This document shows positions 16,846-24,680 of a DNA stretch of 41,354 bases, in pieces (position 1 is the first letter of the stretch; each line of letters begins with the position of its first letter). A model generated the notes under the pieces. It saw only the letters and a program-made list of their open reading frames with translations. It had not been told where the DNA came from and searched no databases. The stretch is from Caballeronia temeraria. Lineage in GTDB: Bacteria; Pseudomonadota; Gammaproteobacteria; Burkholderiales; Burkholderiaceae. The translations under genes and the position numbers were made by a program. The stretch lies in the NCBI RefSeq assembly GCF_001544795.2, contig NZ_FCOI02000050.1:1-41354 (forward strand). The letters are read 5' to 3'.

Positions 16846-17800
16846 TCTGCGCAATCGCGATGCGCGCGGCCTTCCGCACTTCGGGATCGCCGTCACCGAG
16901 CGCGGCGTCGAGCACGGCGAGCGCTTCCGTATCGCCGAGTTCGCCGAGCGCAAGCGCGGCTTCCTTGCGCACGTTGCTGATCGGAAAGGTCAGCAATTCG
17001 GCAACGGCGTGCGTGCTGGCGACATCGCGCAAACGTCCCAGCGCGCGCGCCGCCTGCAGCGTGACTTGCCAGTAGTCGTCGGCGAGTGCGCTTTCGAGTG
17101 CGTGGCGCGCCGCGCCGAGACGCAGCTTGCCGAGCGTCGCCGCGGCCTCTTCACGCACGCGCCATTCTTCATCCGAGAGCGCTTGCGTCAAGGTTTCGAG
17201 CACGCTCTCGTCCGTGGCAAAGCCCAATGCGCCGACGGCGGCGTGACGCACTTGCGTCGATTCGTCTGTGCGCGCGAGCTGCTTCAAATGCGGCAAAGCA
17301 TGCGCATGACGCAGCCAGCCCAACACGCCGATGGCCTCGCGCCTCACGCTCGCCGATGTATCCGACAACGCCGCGAGCGCAGGTTCGGCTGCTTGCTGCA
17401 AGCGCAATTCACGCAATGCGCGCAGCAGCGCTGCGCGGGTGAATGCGTCGGCATTGGCATCGTCGAGATGCGGCAACAGGCGTTCGCCCGCAATCGGGTC
17501 TTTCAGCGCGGTGAGACTGTCGGCGGCGGCTTCGCGTGTGCCGATATCGGCATCGACCAGCGCAGCGCATAGCGCATCGACGGCCTCGTCCGTATCCCAT
17601 GCGCCGAGACGCTGCGCCGCCGTTCGACGCACATCGGCATTCGTGTCGCGACGCAATGCGTCGGCGAGCAAGGGCAGCCATGCTTCGTCTTCGAGATCGG
17701 CCGCGTCGATCACCGCAAGGCGGCGCACGGTGGCGTCGGCGTTTGCGAAACGCGCGGCGAGAGCGGTGTCGAGAAGTGGATTGCTACGCGCCATGATCAT
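16811..17800 (-). CDS. HEAT-repeat protein of the AprBA-like operon
   Basis: 329 residues made almost wholly of about nine to ten helical HEAT/PBS-lyase-like repeats, seen as a recurring pattern V-R-x-x-A-A-x-x-L-G-x-L (for example EWRVREEAAATLGKL, DYWQVTLQAARALGRL, ISNVRKEAALALGEL). No signal or membrane segment, so cytoplasmic. The ATG at 17800 overlaps the ferredoxin stop (ATGA). HEAT proteins act as scaffolds or, in phycobilin lyases, as cofactor-attachment chaperones. Here a role in assembling or holding the flavoprotein/ferredoxin pair is plausible but unproven. The gene ends the operon and overlaps recQ. Confidence 0.8.
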   Translation of the reverse strand: MIMARSNPLLDTALAARFANADATVRRLAVIDAADLEDEAWLPLLADALRRDTNADVRRTAAQRLGAWDTDEAVDALCAALVDADIGTREAAADSLTALKDPIAGERLLPHLDDANADAFTRAALLRALRELRLQQAAEPALAALSDTSASVRREAIGVLGWLRHAHALPHLKQLARTDESTQVRHAAVGALGFATDESVLETLTQALSDEEWRVREEAAATLGKLRLGAARHALESALADDYWQVTLQAARALGRLRDVASTHAVAELLTFPISNVRKEAALALGELGDTEALAVLDAALGDGDPEVRKAARIAIAQISERHASHNAQ

Positions 17801-18042
17801 CGAAGAAGATAGGGAATGTCGACATGCACCGCATTGGTCGGGCAATCGCGTTCGCAGGGCATGCAGTACCAGCATTCGTCGAACTTCATGAAGGCCTTGC
17901 CGGTATCGGGATCGATCGCGAGCAGGTCCATCGGACAGACGTCGATGCAGACCGTGCAGCCTTTGTCGGCGATGCACTTGTCCTCATCGATCATCACGGG
18001 AAGGCTCGAGCGCAGACGCGCTTCACGGGGCACGAGGGCCAT
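17797..18042 (-). CDS. AprB-like 2[4Fe-4S] ferredoxin
   Basis: 81 residues. Two cysteine clusters are visible: KCIADKGCTVCIDVCPMD and ECWYCMPCERDCPTNAV, each with four cysteines, the standard pattern of a bacterial 2[4Fe-4S] ferredoxin. It resembles the beta subunit of adenylylsulfate reductase but lacks the long AprB C-terminal extension. The ATG at 18042 has AGGAGA upstream and follows the flavoprotein stop by 10 bases. It should pass electrons to or from the flavoprotein encoded just before it. Cytoplasmic, no signal peptide. Confidence 0.85.
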   Translation of the reverse strand: MALVPREARLRSSLPVMIDEDKCIADKGCTVCIDVCPMDLLAIDPDTGKAFMKFDECWYCMPCERDCPTNAVHVDIPYLLR

Positions 18043-18052
18043 GTTCTTTCTC

Positions 18053-19723
18053 CTATGCAGCCACGGGCTGCGACGTGCGAGCGACACGCAGACGCGAATA
18101 CGCGCCGCGCTCGGTCTCGTCGACGGGAACCACATACGGCTCCACGGGTTTCCTGAACGACGTCATGCGTCCCGCTGCATCCTTCTTCAGATGCGTATGG
18201 CAGAACCATTCGTCATCGTTGCGCTCGGGAAAATCGACGCGATGGTGATACAGACCCCAGCGGCTCTCCGTGCGATACAGCGATGCGCGCGCGGCCATTT
18301 CCGCGCAATCGAGAATCGCGGCGACTTCGGCGGCGCGCATCAGTTCGTGTGGATCGGCAGCGCCGATTCGTTCGACATCCTCACGAATCTCCGCGAAGCG
18401 TTGCAGACCGATTTCCATGCGCCGCGTGACTTTCGGCGGCTGAAGATAGTCGTTCACGAAGCGGCGCAGCTTGTATTCGACTTGCGCGGCATCGAGCGCG
18501 GGCAACGCGCGGCCGGCGACATGCGAGGCCGCATCTTCGCCGGCGAACCATCCATACGTGAATGCGCCGAGCATGTAGTTGTGCGGCACGGCGGCCATGT
18601 CGCCCGCAGCGTAAAGCCCTTGCACGGAGGTGCGCGCGTGCTCGTCGACCCATACGCCCGATGCGCTGTGCCCGCTGCACAAGCCGATCTCGGAGATGTG
18701 CATCTCGATCATGCGCGTGCGATAGTCGTTGCCGCGCCGCGCATGAAAGCGTCCGCGGCTCGGCCGCTCGTTGGTGTGCAGGATCGTTTCGATCGTCTGT
18801 ATCGTTTCTTCGGCAAGATGATCGAGTTTGAGAAACACCGGGCCGTTGCCGCTCTGGAGTTCCTGATAGAACTCCCACATCATTTGCCCGCTCCAGTAAT
18901 CGCATTCGATGAACCGTTCGCCCTTGCCGTTGGCCGTATAGCCGCCGAGCGGTCCCGTCACATACGCGCACGCCGGGCCGTTGTAGTCCTTGATGAGCGG
19001 ATTGATCTGGAAGCATTCGAGATTCGCGAGTTCCGCGCCCGCGTGATACGCCATTGCGTAACCATCGCCGGCGTTGGTCGGATTTTCGTAGGTGCCCATC
19101 AGATAACCCGATGCGGGCAGGCCGAGCCGTCCGGCCGCGCCGCAGCAGAGAATCACCGCTTTTGCGCGGATCACGTAGAAGTCGGCGGTTCGGCAATCGA
19201 ACCCCATGACGCCCGCGATTTCGCCGTTCGGGCCGTTCAAGAGGCGCGTCGCGACGACACGATTCGTGATCTCCACGCGCGCACGCTTCAACTGCCGGTA
19301 GAGGACCTTCTTCACGTCGTGGCCTTCGGGCATCGGAAGGACATAAGCGCCCATGTGATGCACCTTGCGCACCGCGTAGTCGCCGGTGTGATCCTTCTCG
19401 AACTTCACGCCCCAGCGATCGAGTTCCTCGATCGTCGTGAAGCTGTGACGCGCATAGGCGTAGATCGTGGCCTGATTGACGATGCCGTCGTTGGCCACGG
19501 TGATTTCCTTCGTGTACTGCTCGGGCGTCGCATGGCCGGGAATGATCGCGTTGTTCAGGCCGTCCATGCCCATCGAGATCGCGCCGCTGCGCTTCACGTG
19601 CGCCTTGTCGATGAGCAGCACGCGCAAAGCCGGGTCGCGCTGTTTCGCCTTGATGGCGGCCATCGGGCCAGCCGTGCCGCCGCCAACGACGACGATGTCG
19701 TATTCGAGTTCGTGGGTCTGCAT
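18053..19723 (-). CDS. AprA-like FAD-dependent oxidoreductase (fumarate reductase/succinate dehydrogenase flavoprotein family)
   Basis: 556 residues. The FAD-binding dinucleotide motif VVVGGGTAGPMAA is at residues 11-23, followed by LLIDKAHVKRSGAISMGMDG and later GLYAAGDMAAVPHNYMLGA (FAD). The family includes SdhA/FrdA and adenylylsulfate reductase AprA. The RSGAISMGMDGLNNAI and YWSGQMMWEFYQEL segments look more AprA-like, and the small ferredoxin next to it supports that. The succinate/fumarate histidine-arginine signature is not obvious to me. There is no Tat signal, so it is cytoplasmic. Substrate unknown. It is first after gntR, 68 bases away, and lies in an operon with the ferredoxin and HEAT protein. 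Confidence 0.8.
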   Translation of the reverse strand: MQTHELEYDIVVVGGGTAGPMAAIKAKQRDPALRVLLIDKAHVKRSGAISMGMDGLNNAIIPGHATPEQYTKEITVANDGIVNQATIYAYARHSFTTIEELDRWGVKFEKDHTGDYAVRKVHHMGAYVLPMPEGHDVKKVLYRQLKRARVEITNRVVATRLLNGPNGEIAGVMGFDCRTADFYVIRAKAVILCCGAAGRLGLPASGYLMGTYENPTNAGDGYAMAYHAGAELANLECFQINPLIKDYNGPACAYVTGPLGGYTANGKGERFIECDYWSGQMMWEFYQELQSGNGPVFLKLDHLAEETIQTIETILHTNERPSRGRFHARRGNDYRTRMIEMHISEIGLCSGHSASGVWVDEHARTSVQGLYAAGDMAAVPHNYMLGAFTYGWFAGEDAASHVAGRALPALDAAQVEYKLRRFVNDYLQPPKVTRRMEIGLQRFAEIREDVERIGAADPHELMRAAEVAAILDCAEMAARASLYRTESRWGLYHHRVDFPERNDDEWFCHTHLKKDAAGRMTSFRKPVEPYVVPVDETERGAYSRLRVARTSQPVAA

Positions 19724-19791
19724 GATCGGGTCTCGCCGCTTGTTATGACAAGTCAGGACCAGATTCTAGAAGTGCGCGAACTGCGAGGGAA

Positions 19792-20598
19792 TCAATTGTT
19801 TTTGCTTTGCTTGTGCCTGCTTCGAATAACGCGCGATGTGCCGGACGAGGGCCGCTCGCGATCGATACGCAGCCGGTACTGAAACGTGTCGCCACGGAAA
19901 TAGAGGTACTCGAAGTCGATGGGCTCGCCGTCGGCATCGTGCGTGAGGCGTTCGATGCGCAGAAGCGGCGCGCCTTTCTTCACGTCGAGCGCATCCGCGA
20001 TATCCGGCGCGGCGGCGATGGCGTCGATCGCGAGATCGGCGTGACCGAGCGGCACGGCGCAGTCGTTTTCGAGCATCAGGAAGATATCGCGCGTGGCGAG
20101 TTCCGCACGCTTCAGACGCTTTCCGATGGCTTCCGGCAGAAACGTCACTTCGTACGAAACGGGCAAGCGATTGAGCAGACGCACGCGATGAATCTCGGCG
20201 ACGCTGCTGCCTTCGGGAAGCGCCAGTTGCGCGGCGACTTCCGCAGGCGCGGCCACGACGCGCATCTGCACGACGCGGTTGATGATCTCGTGTCCGCCTT
20301 CCGACATCGCCTCCGCGAAACCCTGCAACGATGTCACGTTCTGAAAGGCCTTCGGTTGCGACACGAACGAACCTTTGCCGTGCACCTTGAAGATCAGCCC
20401 TTCTTTTTGCAGGTCGCCGAGCGCCTGGCGAATGGTGATGCGGCTCACGTCGAACATCGTCATCAGCTCGCTTTCCGAAGGCATGCGGCTCATCGGCGGA
20501 TAACGGCCATCGAGAATGCCGGTGCGCAACACGTCCTTGATCTGCGTGTAGAGCGGCACGTGCGATTCGAGCGAGACGGATGGGCGACGAGTCGGCAT
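19792..20598 (-). CDS. GntR/HutC-family transcriptional regulator
   Basis: 268 residues. An N-terminal winged helix (about residues 15-80: PLYTQIKDVLRTGILDGRY, MPSESELMTMFDVSRITIRQAL, GLIFKVHGKGSFV) is followed by a UTRA ligand-binding domain (about 100-245) ending in DFEYLYFRGDTFQYRLRIDRE. It probably represses or activates the AprBA-like operon directly downstream and senses a small organic acid or sulfur compound; the ligand is not predictable. No Shine-Dalgarno is visible at the ATG. The divergent hydrolase gene starts 158 bases away, so the intergenic region may hold shared control sites. Confidence 0.85.
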   Translation of the reverse strand: MPTRRPSVSLESHVPLYTQIKDVLRTGILDGRYPPMSRMPSESELMTMFDVSRITIRQALGDLQKEGLIFKVHGKGSFVSQPKAFQNVTSLQGFAEAMSEGGHEIINRVVQMRVVAAPAEVAAQLALPEGSSVAEIHRVRLLNRLPVSYEVTFLPEAIGKRLKRAELATRDIFLMLENDCAVPLGHADLAIDAIAAAPDIADALDVKKGAPLLRIERLTHDADGEPIDFEYLYFRGDTFQYRLRIDRERPSSGTSRVIRSRHKQSKNN

Positions 20599-20756
20599 GA
20601 GAAAGGGAAGGGCGTGGAAGGCGGGCGTTTCGAGCAGGGATTATAGCGGCGGGCTGCGCCCCGATCGCCATAAACAAATGACGAAATATTGGTTAGCCGC
20701 GCCCGTGCGCTGCCCGAGAATGGAGTCTGACCAGTTCGGTCGAGCGAGGATCGAAG

Positions 20757-21380
20757 ATGAATGAGCGTAATGCGCCTGATGCACGACGTGCACGACATGA
20801 AGGAACGCCGGTCACGCTCGTGACCGTTCCCGGCCTTTACGGCAGCGAGGACGCGCACTGGCAAAGCTGGCTCGAAGGCGAGATGCCGGGCGCGCGGCGC
20901 GTCGAGCAGCGCGACTGGAGCACGCCGAATCTCGCGATCTGGAGCGACGCCGTTCGCGACGTGCTCGCGGGCATCGACGGTCCTGTCGTCATCGCGGCGC
21001 ATAGCTTCGGCTGTCTCGCGACGGCGCATGCGCTGAGCCACCCGGGCGCGGCTCACGCGAATATCGCACACGTAAAGGGCGTGTTGTTCGTCGCGCCCGC
21101 GAGTCCGGCGAAGTTCCGTTTCGCGGGCGCGTTCAACGCGCGCAGGCTCGATACGCTGTCGCTCGTCGTCGGCAGCGAGACCGATCCGTGGATGCCGCTC
21201 GACGATGCCCGCACGCTCGCGCAGCGTCTGAACAGCGCGTTCGTGAATCTCGGCGATGCGGGGCATATCAATACATCGGCGGGATTCGGGCCGTGGCCGC
21301 TTGCGAAACATTTCGTCGAAACGCTCGCGCGCCGCACATCGGCCGAATACGAAGAAGAGGAACAGCGCGCATATGGTTGA
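20757..21380 (+). CDS. RBBP9/YdeN-type alpha/beta hydrolase
   Basis: 207 residues. The RBBP9-like family pattern is present: TVPGLYGSEDAHWQSWLE near the start, AAHSFGCLATAHAL with the nucleophile Ser, GSETDPWMP with an Asp, and GDAGHINTSAGFGPWP with the catalytic His. These serine hydrolases are small and cytoplasmic, and their physiological substrates are mostly unknown. GAGGATCGAAG upstream serves as ribosome site. It is separated from the next gene by a strong terminator, so it is likely transcribed alone. Confidence 0.8.
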   Translation: MNERNAPDARRARHEGTPVTLVTVPGLYGSEDAHWQSWLEGEMPGARRVEQRDWSTPNLAIWSDAVRDVLAGIDGPVVIAAHSFGCLATAHALSHPGAAHANIAHVKGVLFVAPASPAKFRFAGAFNARRLDTLSLVVGSETDPWMPLDDARTLAQRLNSAFVNLGDAGHINTSAGFGPWPLAKHFVETLARRTSAEYEEEEQRAYG

Positions 21381-21410
21381 GCCCGCTGTCTGAAAACGTG
21401 TGATGCATGC

Positions 21411-21437
21411 AAGGCCGCCCTCGGGCGGCCTTTGTCT
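21411..21437 (+). terminator. Rho-independent terminator
   Basis: AAGGCCGCCC (21411-21420) and GGGCGGCCTT (21423-21432) pair fully; the two-base gap means the closing pairs open to form the loop. TTTGTCTGTT follows. It sits between the hydrolase stop and the sulfate-binding protein start. Confidence 0.85.
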
Positions 21438-21472
21438 GTTGTGCGATTTGAACCCTTGTTTCAGGAGAAAAA

Positions 21473-22474
21473 ATGGCGGTTTACAAGAAGCTGGTCATCA
21501 CCGTGGCCCTCGGTATCGCGGCAGGCGTGGCGCACGCCGACACGACGCTGCTCAACGTGTCGTACGACGTGACGCGCGAGCTGTACAAGGATATCGACGC
21601 GGCGTTCGTCGCGGACTACAAGAAGAAAGCGGGCGAGACGGTATCGGTGCGGCAGTCGCACGGTGCATCGAGCGCGCAGGCGCTGTCGGTGACGCAGGGA
21701 CTGCAGGCGGATGTCGTGACGATGAATCAGCCCAACGATATCGACTTGCTCGCCGAGCGCGGCCAGCTCGTGCCCGCGAACTGGCGCAGCCGTCTGCCGG
21801 ACGCGAGCGCGCCCTACACGACGACGATGGTCTTTCTCGTCCACAAGGGCAATCCGAAGAACATCAAGGACTGGAGCGATCTCGCGCGGCCCGGCGTGCA
21901 GGTGGTGATCGCGAATCCGAAGACATCGGGCAACGGACGTTACACGTATCTCGCCGCGTGGGGCTACAAGAAACAGCAAGGCGCAAGCGATGCGCAGGCG
22001 CAGGACTTCGAGAAAGCCGTCTTCAAAAACGTGCCCGTGCTCGATGCCGGCGGCCGGGGCGCGACGACGACGTTCACGCAGCGCGGCATCGGCGATGTAC
22101 TCGTCACCTTCGAGAACGAAGTCGGCCTCATGAGCGCCGGACCGGGCGCGAAGGAATTCGAGGCCGTGTATCCGTCGGTGAGTCTGCTCGCGGAACCGCC
22201 GGTGTCGATCGTCGACAAGGTGGTCGACAAGCGCGGCACGCGCAAGGAAGCGCAGGCGTATCTCGACTTCCTCTTCACGCCGGCTGCGCAGGAGATCATC
22301 GCGCAGCATCATCTGCGTCCGCGCAACGCCGACGTCCTCGCGAAGCACGCGAGCGAGTTCAAGCCGCTGAAGACCTTCACCGTCGAGCAGATGTTCGGTA
22401 GCTGGCAAAAGGCGCAGAAAACGCATTTCGCCGATGGCGGCACCTTCGATCAGGTCGTGGCCGACAAGAACTAA
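21473..22474 (+). CDS. sbp: Sulfate/thiosulfate ABC-transporter substrate-binding protein
   Basis: 333 residues with a signal peptide (cleavage near AHA-DTTLL). The family signature is clear: LLNVSYDVTRELYKDI, RQSHGASSAQALSV, ADVVTMNQPNDIDLLAERG, NPKTSGNGRYTYLAAWGY, GDVLVTFENE and PPVSIVDKVVDKRGTR. It binds sulfate in the periplasm for the CysTWA importer. The permease and ATPase genes are not next to it, so it stands alone here and probably serves a transporter encoded elsewhere. AGGAGA lies just upstream of the ATG. Confidence 0.9.
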   Translation: MAVYKKLVITVALGIAAGVAHADTTLLNVSYDVTRELYKDIDAAFVADYKKKAGETVSVRQSHGASSAQALSVTQGLQADVVTMNQPNDIDLLAERGQLVPANWRSRLPDASAPYTTTMVFLVHKGNPKNIKDWSDLARPGVQVVIANPKTSGNGRYTYLAAWGYKKQQGASDAQAQDFEKAVFKNVPVLDAGGRGATTTFTQRGIGDVLVTFENEVGLMSAGPGAKEFEAVYPSVSLLAEPPVSIVDKVVDKRGTRKEAQAYLDFLFTPAAQEIIAQHHLRPRNADVLAKHASEFKPLKTFTVEQMFGSWQKAQKTHFADGGTFDQVVADKN

Positions 22475-22561
22475 CGTGCGATTTCGAAACCGTGTGCGCA
22501 GCGCGAAGAGCAGCGGACGAAGGACGAGTTAAGCTGTCTTTTTTTCCGCGAGGTGAACGCG

Positions 22562-23854
22562 ATGCCCTCGACGAACCCAGGCGCGAAGCTCATCGCCGTC
22601 ACCGTGCTCGTCGGGCTGGGCGCGGGGCTCGGCGGCATGTCGCTGGCGCTGCTGCTGCATCTGATCCAGCACGTCGCGTTCGGCTATAGCCTCGATGCCT
22701 TCATCGGCAGCGAGAGCTTTCTCGAAGGCATCTCGGGTGCGTCGCCCGCTCGGCGCTTCATCGTGCTGACGCTCTGCGGCGTGATCGCGGGCTTCGGCTG
22801 GTGGGGCGTGCACCGGTTCGGCAAACCGCTCGTCAGTATCGCGAAGGCCGTCAAATCCGACGATCCGCGCATGCCGCCCGGCAGCACGGTCGCGCATGCG
22901 CTCCTTCAGATCGTCACCGTCGCGATGGGCTCGCCGCTCGGCCGCGAAGTCGCGCCGCGCGAAATCGGTTCGTTGTGGGCGGGCTGGCTCGCGCACTACG
23001 CGGGTCTCACGCCCGCGCAATCGCGCATCATGGTGGCGTGCGGCGCGGGCGCGGGGCTGGCCGCGGTCTATAACGTGCCGCTCGGCGGCGCGGTGTTCGT
23101 GCTCGAAGTGCTGCTCTGCACATTCGATGGCGCGATCATCGCGGCGGCGTTCGCGACTTCATCGATTGCGGCGATGGTCGCGTGGATCGGCCTCGGCGAC
23201 GGTCATCAATATCATCTGCCGGATTTCGCGCTGAATGCGCAACTGCTCGCATGGGCCGTCGTCATGGCGCCGGTGTTCGGCGCGGGCGCGCGGCTCTTCG
23301 CGAAGCTCACGAGCGCCGCACGCGAGAACGCGCCGCGCGGCAAGGCGCTGCCTTTGCTGTCGATTCTGAACTTCGCGCTGATCGGCGTGCTCGTCATCTA
23401 TTACCCGCAACTCGCGGGCAATGGCAAGGGCGCGGCGGGCCTTTCGTTCGAAGATCACGTGAGCTTTGCGCTCGCCGGCGTGCTGCTCGTGCTGAAGGTG
23501 ACGATCGAAGTGAGCTCGTTGCGCGCGGGCGCGCAAGGCGGCCTGCTCACGCCGGGCCTCACCAACGGCGCGCTGCTCGGCATAGTGCTCGGCAGCGCGT
23601 GGAACGGCATTTGGCCGGGCACGCCGCTCGGCGCGTTCGCGGTCATCGGCGCGGGCGCGTTTCTCGGCGCGGCGATGCAGATGCCGCTGACCGCGCTCGT
23701 GCTGATGCTCGAGTTCACGCGTTTCGATCACGACTTCCTGATTCCGTCGGCGCTTGCGATCGCGGGCGCGACGCTGACTTATCGATGGCTCGCGCGGCGT
23801 GCGGCGATGCCCGCCGCCGCGCCGCAGCAAGCGCTGCGGGGGCTATCGGATTGA
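22562..23854 (+). CDS. CLC-type chloride channel/transporter family protein, divergent
   Basis: 430 residues with about ten membrane segments. I chose ATG 22562 because GAGG lies 8 bases upstream; the GTG at 22553 overlaps that site. It belongs to the voltage-gated chloride channel (CLC) family: the gating motif region is MGSPLGREVAPREIG and the third filter region is GGLLTPGLTNGALLG. Canonical CLC reads GSGIP, GREGP and GxFxP; here the first is unclear, the second keeps Glu but has Val-Ala for Gly-Pro, and the third has Leu for Phe. So it may carry an anion other than chloride, or work as an exchanger of altered selectivity. Confidence 0.75.
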   Translation: MPSTNPGAKLIAVTVLVGLGAGLGGMSLALLLHLIQHVAFGYSLDAFIGSESFLEGISGASPARRFIVLTLCGVIAGFGWWGVHRFGKPLVSIAKAVKSDDPRMPPGSTVAHALLQIVTVAMGSPLGREVAPREIGSLWAGWLAHYAGLTPAQSRIMVACGAGAGLAAVYNVPLGGAVFVLEVLLCTFDGAIIAAAFATSSIAAMVAWIGLGDGHQYHLPDFALNAQLLAWAVVMAPVFGAGARLFAKLTSAARENAPRGKALPLLSILNFALIGVLVIYYPQLAGNGKGAAGLSFEDHVSFALAGVLLVLKVTIEVSSLRAGAQGGLLTPGLTNGALLGIVLGSAWNGIWPGTPLGAFAVIGAGAFLGAAMQMPLTALVLMLEFTRFDHDFLIPSALAIAGATLTYRWLARRAAMPAAAPQQALRGLSD

Positions 23855-23879
23855 TCGGATCAGCCGGGCGATCATCTGC

Positions 23880-24680
23880 TCATTGCGCTTCGCGGTCGTC
23901 GGTGTCCGCATTCGCGTCGGCTTCGTGATTCATCGCGGCCGCGGCGAGCGTGCTTGCCTGCTGCGGCTGCGCTTCCTTGCGTTCGCTATAGCGGCTCGTG
24001 AGATAGTCGGACCGATCGCGCACCAGCAGCGTGAATTTGACGAGTTCCTCCATCACGTCGACGACACGATCGTAGTAGGCGGAGGGCTTCATCCGGCCAT
24101 GCTCGTCGAACTCCTGCCAGGCTTTCGCGACGGAGGACTGATTGGGGATGGTCACCATGCGCATCCATCGTCCGAGCACGCGAAGCGCATTCACCGCATT
24201 GAACGACTGCGAACCGCCGCACACCTGCATGACCGCGAGCGTGCGCCCTTGCGTCGGCCGGACTCCGGCGGATTCGAGCGGCAGCCAGTCGATCTGATTC
24301 TTGAACACCGATGTCAGCGTGCCGTGACGCTCCGGGCTGCACCACACCTGTCCTTCGGACCACTCGGAGAGCTTGCGCAGTTCGACGACCTTGGGATGAT
24401 CGGCCGGCACGCTGTCGACGACGGGCAAGCCGTGAGGATCGAACACGCGTGTGTCGGCGCCGAACAATTGCAGCAGCCGCTCGGCTTCCAGCGTGAGGAA
24501 TCGGCTGTAGGAAGTGGGGCGCAGCGAGCCGTACAACAGCAGGATGCGCGGCGCATGGGTGGACGGCGAGCTCGGCTGGAGCTTCGCATTGTCCGGAATG
24601 TCGACGTGAGCGGCGCTCAGATTGGGCAGATTCGAAAGCATGGGCCGGAAGTGTGATGGTTCGCGCGAAGAGCGCGTCAT
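23880..24680 (-). CDS. arsH: ArsH NADPH-dependent FMN oxidoreductase
   Basis: 266 residues. The flavodoxin-like FMN site is LLLYGSLRPTSYSRFL, with SPERHGTLTSVFKNQIDWLP and the downstream VCGGSQSFNAV, typical of ArsH. ArsH oxidises trivalent organoarsenicals such as methylarsenite to less toxic pentavalent forms, and reduces other substrates. The ATG at 24680 overlaps the stop of acr3 (ATGA), which fixes the start. The last gene of the arsR-acr3-arsH operon; 25 bases separate its end from the convergent CLC gene. Confidence 0.9.
   Translation of the reverse strand: MTRSSREPSHFRPMLSNLPNLSAAHVDIPDNAKLQPSSPSTHAPRILLLYGSLRPTSYSRFLTLEAERLLQLFGADTRVFDPHGLPVVDSVPADHPKVVELRKLSEWSEGQVWCSPERHGTLTSVFKNQIDWLPLESAGVRPTQGRTLAVMQVCGGSQSFNAVNALRVLGRWMRMVTIPNQSSVAKAWQEFDEHGRMKPSAYYDRVVDVMEELVKFTLLVRDRSDYLTSRYSERKEAQPQQASTLAAAAMNHEADANADTDDREAQ

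Noticed and set aside
17816..19882. Plus-strand frame of about 690 codons over the AprA-like flavoprotein
   Set aside because: The minus strand encodes a clear FAD protein with cofactor motifs and ribosome spacing.
22475..22561. Possible fluoride riboswitch in front of the CLC gene
   Set aside because: I could not find the conserved fluoride-aptamer sequence, and only a T-run is present.
23852..23874. Six-base inverted repeat TGATCG/CGATCA between the convergent CLC and arsH genes
   Set aside because: The arms are short and no T-run follows; it could easily occur by chance.
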